Shown piece after piece: positions 1-4,114 of a stretch of DNA of 6,722 nt. Under the pieces are notes generated by a model. It saw nothing but the letters and a program-made list of their open reading frames with translations, had not been told where the DNA came from and searched no databases. The translations under genes were made by a program, and so were the position numbers. How positions within the stretch are numbered: the first letter of the stretch is position 1; each line of letters opens with the position of its first letter. Source of the stretch: an uncultured Pirellula sp. (GTDB lineage: Bacteria; Planctomycetota; Planctomycetia; Pirellulales; Pirellulaceae); NCBI GenBank assembly GCA_903892365.1, contig CAITIF010000707.1, positions 1-6,722 of the forward strand. Reading direction: 5' to 3'.

Positions 1-1
1 G

Positions 2-346
2 AACCTTAAGTCAAACGCATCCGATTTGGATTCGTTCATGCAGCTGAAACTGGAGCACTCGAAAGAGATCCTCGAAGGGCTAGCCACCGAAGACTACGAC
101 ATGATCGCCAAGGGGGCTCAAGCATTGACAGCCCTAAGCCTGGAGAGCGCTTGGAATGTCTATACGACCGAACCGTATTTGCAGCACAGTTCGGACTTTC
201 GTCGTTCGTTACAAATCGTGAAAGAAGCCGCGCGAGATAAAAACGTCGATCGCGCTGCTTTGGGCTACGTCAACCTCACGGTTCAGTGCTTAGAATGCCA
301 TCGCTTCCTTCGCAGCCGAGCCCCTGGCTTAGATGCATCCAAATAA
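2..346 (+). CDS. Cytochrome c'/c-556-like protein with C-terminal CXXCH (5' end outside window)
   Basis: Probable small periplasmic c-type cytochrome. The frame is open from base 2 to a TAA at 344-346, with no stop at the left edge, so the true start and expected signal peptide lie outside the window. A TTG at 26 could serve as a start but would give a protein with no export signal, which does not suit a haem protein. The visible part is helical and ends with a single haem-binding motif CLECH (bases 287-301), about 14 residues before the C-terminus. A C-terminal CXXCH preceded by amphipathic helices is the hallmark of the cytochrome c' four-helix-bundle family. The Met in FMQLKLEH (bases 38-40) sits on the first helix, where c-556-type members carry their sixth haem ligand; this assignment is inferred. 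Likely role is electron transfer or ligand binding; partner unknown. The gene converges on the radical SAM gene with a 19-bp gap. Confidence 0.75.
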   Translation, partial: NLKSNASDLDSFMQLKLEHSKEILEGLATEDYDMIAKGAQALTALSLESAWNVYTTEPYLQHSSDFRRSLQIVKEAARDKNVDRAALGYVNLTVQCLECHRFLRSRAPGLDASK

Positions 347-365
347 CGAGTGGCTTGGAAGTTAA

Positions 366-2117
366 TTAAGAATCGTTTGCAACAAGAGTTGCGGTCTCCT
401 CGATCGCATCCGCCCAGTCTTCATCCAAATCGTCCATGGTCTCACCATCGACGACCACCAAGACTCGCTTGGATCCCAGCAACCCTTGCGGGTTCAAGCT
501 GTAATAGCGATCCAAATAGTTGGGGCGTTGGTAACAAGTCGCCAGCAGCGGCTCGACACATTCGCTTGTCACATGCGTTGGGTCACCAAGTGGTTCTAAA
601 ATCACTTGAAGCGTCGAATGAGGGCAGTCGTCAAGGACTTTCGAAATGACCGACTGCATTTCGTTCACGTGCTCATTCAATCGCTTTGATTTAAACCAAA
701 GAGTCAATGCTTGAGCCCGTTTTTCGGCTGGCGGAAGCTCGGATCGGTCCTGATCCAAATCGATTCGAAGGCACTCGATTTGATCGCTGGATTCGTCAAA
801 GTGCAATTTGGGCTCAGGAAAGGGATCCCATTCCGTCTCAAATACTTCTTGGGCATCCGCCATCAAATCGTACAGATCCGTCGATGTCAATGTCGGCGTC
901 TCAAGTACATAGTAAGGCGGGCGGTCTTGAAACCGCAGGCCAAGCTCCTCGGCTTCGGATCGAAATGCCGTTCCGGGTAAAATCGCCAAATTGAAAACCT
1001 GAGTGGAAGTAAACAATTTGTTGGACGCGAGATAATCAAAACCACGCCTTACCGAGGCAACGGTGTCACCAGGCAATCCGATAATCAAATCGACTTTCAC
1101 ACGAATACCAGCATCCATCAATGCCGAAACGCCTCGTTCGAAAGCCTTCATGTTGTTGCGTCGATCCATCAACCCTTGTGTTGTCGGATCAATCGATTGC
1201 AGTCCGATCTCCACTTCCGTAAAGTTGGCATCTCGGAGCAATTGAGCGGTCTCCGGCTTAATGCCTTCGGCTCGCAATTCACCAAAGTAGGTAAATTGCT
1301 TATCGTGGTTCTCACGTGCCAACAGCTTCAGGAAACCATCGAAATCTTTGCGTTGGTTCAGCGTTGGGTCCAGCAAAACAACTTCGGTTGCCCCAGCTTC
1401 CCGTGCATGCTTTAAATTGGCAACGATTTTTTCTTCGCTGACGAAGTAGAGCGAATCGTAGCTTTTGGGGTAGTAACAAAACTTGCACTTGAAGACACAT
1501 CCTCGAATGGTCTCCAAAAGAAGCATCTTTTCATCCGCGGCGTTCAAGATGCCATGAAGATACGGGGATGACACGTCATCCAAGTTCGCAATGGGCTTTC
1601 GAAACAAGGGGATTTGCGGGTTGGTGGCTCGCCATAGGCCTGGGATCAATCGAGTTGCTGCTTCCCCCGCAAGAATCGATTCAAGCAAGTCCGAGAACGT
1701 TTGCTCCCCTTCCCCCACGGTTGCAAAGTCAATCACGCCCGATTCGAAAACCCACTGGTTATCGTTCGTGATCTCTGGCCCGCCCAAAACAATGAGCAGT
1801 TCTGGGCACAATCGCTTTAACTGCGATGCGATCCACAAGGTTCGATCGATGTTCCAAAGGTAGCAGGAAAAGCCAACGATCGCGGGTTGGCGTTGAACGA
1901 TCTCTGCAACAATCCCCAAATCAGAAGCGTAATTGCAGATCTTGGGTGGCAAAATCTCCAACTGAAAATGCTCATGCAAACCACGACTTCGTGCGAACAA
2001 GACCAAATACCCAGCCGCCAATGGGACATTTCCGAAAATGGGAGAGGGACCTGCTGGTGGAATCGGTAATTGAACAAACAGCACCTTGGGGTGGCCGGCA
2101 TTGGACTGAACTTTCAT
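366..2117 (-). CDS. B12-binding-domain radical SAM protein
   Basis: Predicted cytoplasmic radical SAM enzyme with an N-terminal cobalamin-binding-type Rossmann domain (class B layout), 583 residues. Residues about 10-155 form the B12-binding-like domain, with GFSCYLWNID at 82-91, VLGGPE at 110-115 and VGEGEQTF at 134-141. The radical SAM core runs from about 197 to 400. Its [4Fe-4S] ligands are C207, C211 and C214 in CVFKCKFC, followed by LLDPTLN (248-254), EIGLQS (303-308) and IGLPGDT (346-352). Residues about 440-583 form an acidic C-terminal region I do not recognise, with scattered cysteines at 449, 498, 520 and 528. The classical DxHxxG cobalamin-ligand motif is not visible, as in many members of this group, so B12 use is uncertain. 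The substrate cannot be inferred; relatives methylate, cyclise or rearrange diverse molecules. The ATG at 2117 is the first start after an in-frame TAA at 2130-2132 on the minus strand. No partner gene is co-oriented. Confidence 0.9.
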   Translation of the reverse strand: MKVQSNAGHPKVLFVQLPIPPAGPSPIFGNVPLAAGYLVLFARSRGLHEHFQLEILPPKICNYASDLGIVAEIVQRQPAIVGFSCYLWNIDRTLWIASQLKRLCPELLIVLGGPEITNDNQWVFESGVIDFATVGEGEQTFSDLLESILAGEAATRLIPGLWRATNPQIPLFRKPIANLDDVSSPYLHGILNAADEKMLLLETIRGCVFKCKFCYYPKSYDSLYFVSEEKIVANLKHAREAGATEVVLLDPTLNQRKDFDGFLKLLARENHDKQFTYFGELRAEGIKPETAQLLRDANFTEVEIGLQSIDPTTQGLMDRRNNMKAFERGVSALMDAGIRVKVDLIIGLPGDTVASVRRGFDYLASNKLFTSTQVFNLAILPGTAFRSEAEELGLRFQDRPPYYVLETPTLTSTDLYDLMADAQEVFETEWDPFPEPKLHFDESSDQIECLRIDLDQDRSELPPAEKRAQALTLWFKSKRLNEHVNEMQSVISKVLDDCPHSTLQVILEPLGDPTHVTSECVEPLLATCYQRPNYLDRYYSLNPQGLLGSKRVLVVVDGETMDDLDEDWADAIEETATLVANDS

Positions 2118-2353
2118 GGCACACTCTTTTTACAAAACATAATCCCAAGGAACGAAACCAAATCCCACCTACACCACCGGCCTTGGTTATCAGGCCCCCA
2201 GGCGAACGGTTCGTTGTAGAGTAACAGCCCCAAAATCTTAATCAACCTGCCCGCACGAAGTGCCCACCCAGTAAATGCGCCCCGTTGTGGTCAAAACGCT
2301 CACAAAACGCTACTATTTGCAAAGTTGACTTTATTACCCGGGGCAAATTTTAC
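2118..2353. other. Divergent intergenic region between radical SAM and acylphosphatase genes
   Basis: A 236-bp gap that must hold the promoters for both flanking genes, which point away from each other. I see no convincing coding frame. On the plus strand a TTGACT at 2325-2330 resembles a -35 box, but the matching -10 would fall against the start codon, so it is probably chance. TACTAT at 2311-2316 is a possible weak -10 for the acylphosphatase gene. Only very short hairpins are present (GGCCT/AGGCC at 2179-2196; GCAC/GTGC at 2253-2263). No operator or riboswitch is recognised. Confidence 0.4.
2122..2127 (-). promoter_or_regulatory. Weak ribosome binding site of the radical SAM gene
   Basis: On the minus strand the sequence AAAGAGTG precedes the ATG at 2117, with the purine core about 5-8 bases upstream. 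It is a poor Shine-Dalgarno match but the only purine-rich run in the right place. It supports the ATG at 2117 together with the in-frame stop just upstream. Confidence 0.35.
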
Positions 2354-2623
2354 ATGATCCGCATTACCTATTTCCTATCTGGAGTCGTCCAAGGTGTCGG
2401 CATGCGGTTCACAACCCTACAAATTGCCCAAAAATTCCGTGTTGCAGGCACTGTCGAAAACCTCGACGACGGCAGAGTAAAAATCATCGCTGAAGGGGAT
2501 TCCGACGAACTTGGTCGGTTTATCCAGTCGGTACAGGAGCTGACCAGCGGACGCATCAAGACCATCGAACAGTTCGAAAGTGAGCCGATGCACGACTTTA
2601 TTGATTTTTCGATCAAACGCTGA
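2354..2623 (+). CDS. acyP: Acylphosphatase
   Basis: Small cytosolic enzyme of 89 residues that hydrolyses the carboxyl-phosphate bond of acyl phosphates such as acetyl phosphate or carbamoyl phosphate (EC 3.6.1.7 by family). The signature is clear: SGVVQGVGMRF at residues 9-19 matches the family's SGxVQGVGFR loop and supplies the phosphate-binding catalytic Arg18. GTVENLDDGRVKIIAEG at 32-48 matches the second signature and carries the catalytic Asn36. The only departure is Met for the usual Phe just before the Arg. I chose the ATG at 2354 because it gives the normal family length with the first beta strand (IRITYFLSG) starting at once. A TTG at 2285 would add 23 residues with no family counterpart. 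Spacing to a GGGG stretch (2340-2343) gives only a weak ribosome site. It is transcribed alone; its physiological role in bacteria is generally unclear. Confidence 0.93.
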   Translation: MIRITYFLSGVVQGVGMRFTTLQIAQKFRVAGTVENLDDGRVKIIAEGDSDELGRFIQSVQELTSGRIKTIEQFESEPMHDFIDFSIKR

Positions 2624-2665
2624 AGTCGCTGGAACCATAGCTTACCCGGTTCAGGAAGATTCATT

Positions 2666-2736
2666 TGAGCCGCAGGGGCTAGCCGCGATACGTGGTTTTC
2701 TAATGAATCAAAAACGCGACTAGCGCCCTCGGCTCA
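2666..2736. repeat. Imperfect inverted repeat with 22-nt arms (REP/BIME-like, possible bidirectional terminator)
   Basis: The arms at 2666-2687 and 2715-2736 are inverted copies matching at 18 of 22 positions, separated by a 27-nt AT-rich loop. The outer ends are TGAGCCG and CGGCTCA, and the inner ends CGCG and CGCG. The left arm also holds an 8-bp palindrome, GGCTAGCC, at 2677-2684. The element fills the gap between two convergent genes, 42 bp past the acylphosphatase stop and 16 bp before the glycosyltransferase stop. The transcript would fold into a long hairpin from either strand, but no U-tract follows the stem on either side, so it is not a canonical Rho-independent terminator. Two GC-rich arms in opposite orientation resemble a REP pair; whether copies exist elsewhere in the genome cannot be seen here. 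Confidence 0.7.
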
Positions 2737-2752
2737 GTTAATGCACGCTGTG

Positions 2753-3925
2753 CTATGCCAGCATATTCTTCTTCAATGCTTGGAGTGGATAAAACGTATC
2801 GCGCCAGCGGATCCCGCCGATCCAATAGCACAGCAACATCGCTCGCAATTGAATGTAGCCGAAAAGAACGGTGCAAACGGGAAAGTACAAACCGCTATAC
2901 CATCCATACCGAAGCTTGATTCCCAAATAACTTGGCATTCCTACTAAAAGCATAACGGTTATCAGATTGAGCCACCATGCATAGCCATGCGTGAACAGCA
3001 ACGCCAAAAACGGCCAGACAATCATCAAAAACTGAAACACGAGCGACCCCAAAACCAAATCGGGGCGATAGTTTAAAGCTGCGAATGAGTTCTTCTCTAG
3101 GCCCGTGATCAGTTCGCTGGTACTGGAGTACCACGGGACAGAGATCATCCCTGCACCATCAAGAATCGACTGCCTAAAACCATGCCTCTTGATCAACCGG
3201 CCAAGCATAAGATCATCATCCGGGCGCAATGGAATTTTCGTTAGGCCTCCCACATCCATCAATGCCTGTCGCCGAAACAACCCAAAAGCACCAATGCCAA
3301 TCGAGGCTCTGCTTTTTGGGTCACTGGCTTTCCATGCCTGAGTAAAAATGAAGAAGAAGATGTAAAACATCACGGTGAACGAACGAAGTAGTGGGCCGGG
3401 CATGTTCAAGTCGGGTGCGATCGCAAGATGGTCCAGTCCCTGGGTAGTCATGTACGAGACAGCTCGTTTTAATGCCGTTTTCTCGAAAAAGATATCGGCG
3501 TCTGTCAGCAAAACCAATTCACCCTTCGATTGCCGAATACCTACATCCAACGCATGATTTTTGCCTAGCCAACCTTCAGGAAGCATCTCAATACGTTGCA
3601 CTCGCAACCGCGGATCCAATAGTTGCAAGTCCGCCAATATCTGAGGAGTTTTGTCCGTGCTTCGATCGTCAATGACCAGCAGTTCCCATGGTTCGTATTC
3701 GATCTCGAGAAGGGATTGAATCGCTGCGGCAATGTGCCTCTCCTCGTTGCGAGCAGCAACAACAACGCTAACAAAAGGTAGCCTTTCCTGTGGCTCGCCT
3801 TCAGAAAAAGCGAGTTTGCGGAGCACCTTCAATCGCCCCACACCATTCAAGAACAAGCTTACACCAACGACCGTTGAGGCAAGGGTGATCAAGGCTAGAT
3901 AAAAAACGAAGTAATCCAACATCAT
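2753..3925 (-). CDS. Membrane-anchored family 2 glycosyltransferase (CrtQ/HpnB-like)
   Basis: Predicted inner-membrane GT2 (GT-A fold) enzyme of 390 residues that should transfer a sugar from a nucleotide donor to a lipid-like acceptor. An N-terminal membrane segment spans about residues 5-27. The catalytic domain follows: VVAARNEE (55-62), VIDDRSTD (84-91), PEGWLGKNHAL (116-126), the metal-binding DxD in TDADI (D142, D144), and RPDDDLMLGRLI (234-245) in the place of the catalytic acidic motif. A hydrophobic stretch lies at about 184-196, and three further membrane segments at about 291-311, 315-333 and 343-366. The tail GIRWRDTFYP (371-380) and the PEGWLGKNHAL motif are typical of the group containing carotenoid CrtQ and hopanoid-associated HpnB enzymes. 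The acceptor cannot be deduced, and no carotenoid or hopanoid gene is adjacent. The ATG at 3925 is the first start after an in-frame TGA at 3938-3940 on the minus strand; a second ATG follows at once. Divergent from the large cytochrome gene. Confidence 0.9.
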   Translation of the reverse strand: MMLDYFVFYLALITLASTVVGVSLFLNGVGRLKVLRKLAFSEGEPQERLPFVSVVVAARNEERHIAAAIQSLLEIEYEPWELLVIDDRSTDKTPQILADLQLLDPRLRVQRIEMLPEGWLGKNHALDVGIRQSKGELVLLTDADIFFEKTALKRAVSYMTTQGLDHLAIAPDLNMPGPLLRSFTVMFYIFFFIFTQAWKASDPKSRASIGIGAFGLFRRQALMDVGGLTKIPLRPDDDLMLGRLIKRHGFRQSILDGAGMISVPWYSSTSELITGLEKNSFAALNYRPDLVLGSLVFQFLMIVWPFLALLFTHGYAWWLNLITVMLLVGMPSYLGIKLRYGWYSGLYFPVCTVLFGYIQLRAMLLCYWIGGIRWRDTFYPLQALKKNMLA

Positions 3926-4008
3926 TTTCGTGGAATCTCAACAAGGATGCTCCGCGGATCGGTGTCAAGCGAACCATTCTAGCTTGCTCGATTTAGCGGC
4001 GGTTTCAC

Positions 4009-4052
4009 AGTATACTGGCGTACGGCGTATCGCGGTCCCCCAACGGCGATAC
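4009..4052. promoter_or_regulatory. Candidate promoter/operator cluster between divergent genes
   Basis: The 189-bp divergent region 3926-4114 contains the palindrome AGTATACT (4009-4016). It reads as a -10-like TATACT on both strands, but neither strand shows a good -35 at the usual spacing. Next to it are direct repeats GGCGTA (4017-4022 and 4024-4029) and a 7-bp perfect inverted repeat GTATCGC/GCGATAC (4027-4033 and 4046-4052, 12-nt spacer). The cluster lies about 60-105 bases before the cytochrome gene start, so it could be a promoter with an operator or a leader hairpin. Assignment is tentative. Confidence 0.3.
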
Positions 4053-4114
4053 TCCTCTGCAGCCTTCCCACCTTTGCCGGAATTCCTGGCCCCCTTGCCT
4101 AGTCGTCACGATCT

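Noticed and set aside
347..365. Terminator between the cytochrome and radical SAM genes
   Set aside because: The 19-bp gap has only the AT palindrome TTAATTAA at 362-369, with no GC stem or U-tract.
350..649. Open frame of 99 codons on the plus strand
   Set aside because: It lies antisense inside the radical SAM gene, is rich in Ser, Pro, His and Arg as out-of-frame reads usually are, and has no recognisable domain.
1826..2224. Open frame of 132 codons on the plus strand crossing the radical SAM start
   Set aside because: Mostly antisense to the B12-binding domain, with low-complexity basic composition and no family motif.
2285..2353. N-terminal extension of the acylphosphatase from a TTG start
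   Set aside because: The 23 extra residues have no counterpart in the family, and the ATG at 2354 gives the standard length.
2325..2353. Promoter made of TTGACT plus TTTTAC before the acylphosphatase gene
   Set aside because: The -10 match is poor and transcription would start inside the coding sequence.
2753..3925. Assignment of a hopanoid biosynthesis locus, from an HpnB-like gene near a B12 radical SAM gene
   Set aside because: The two genes are separated by an unrelated gene on the other strand, the radical SAM protein cannot be tied to HpnP, HpnR or HpnJ by motif, and no squalene-hopene cyclase is present.
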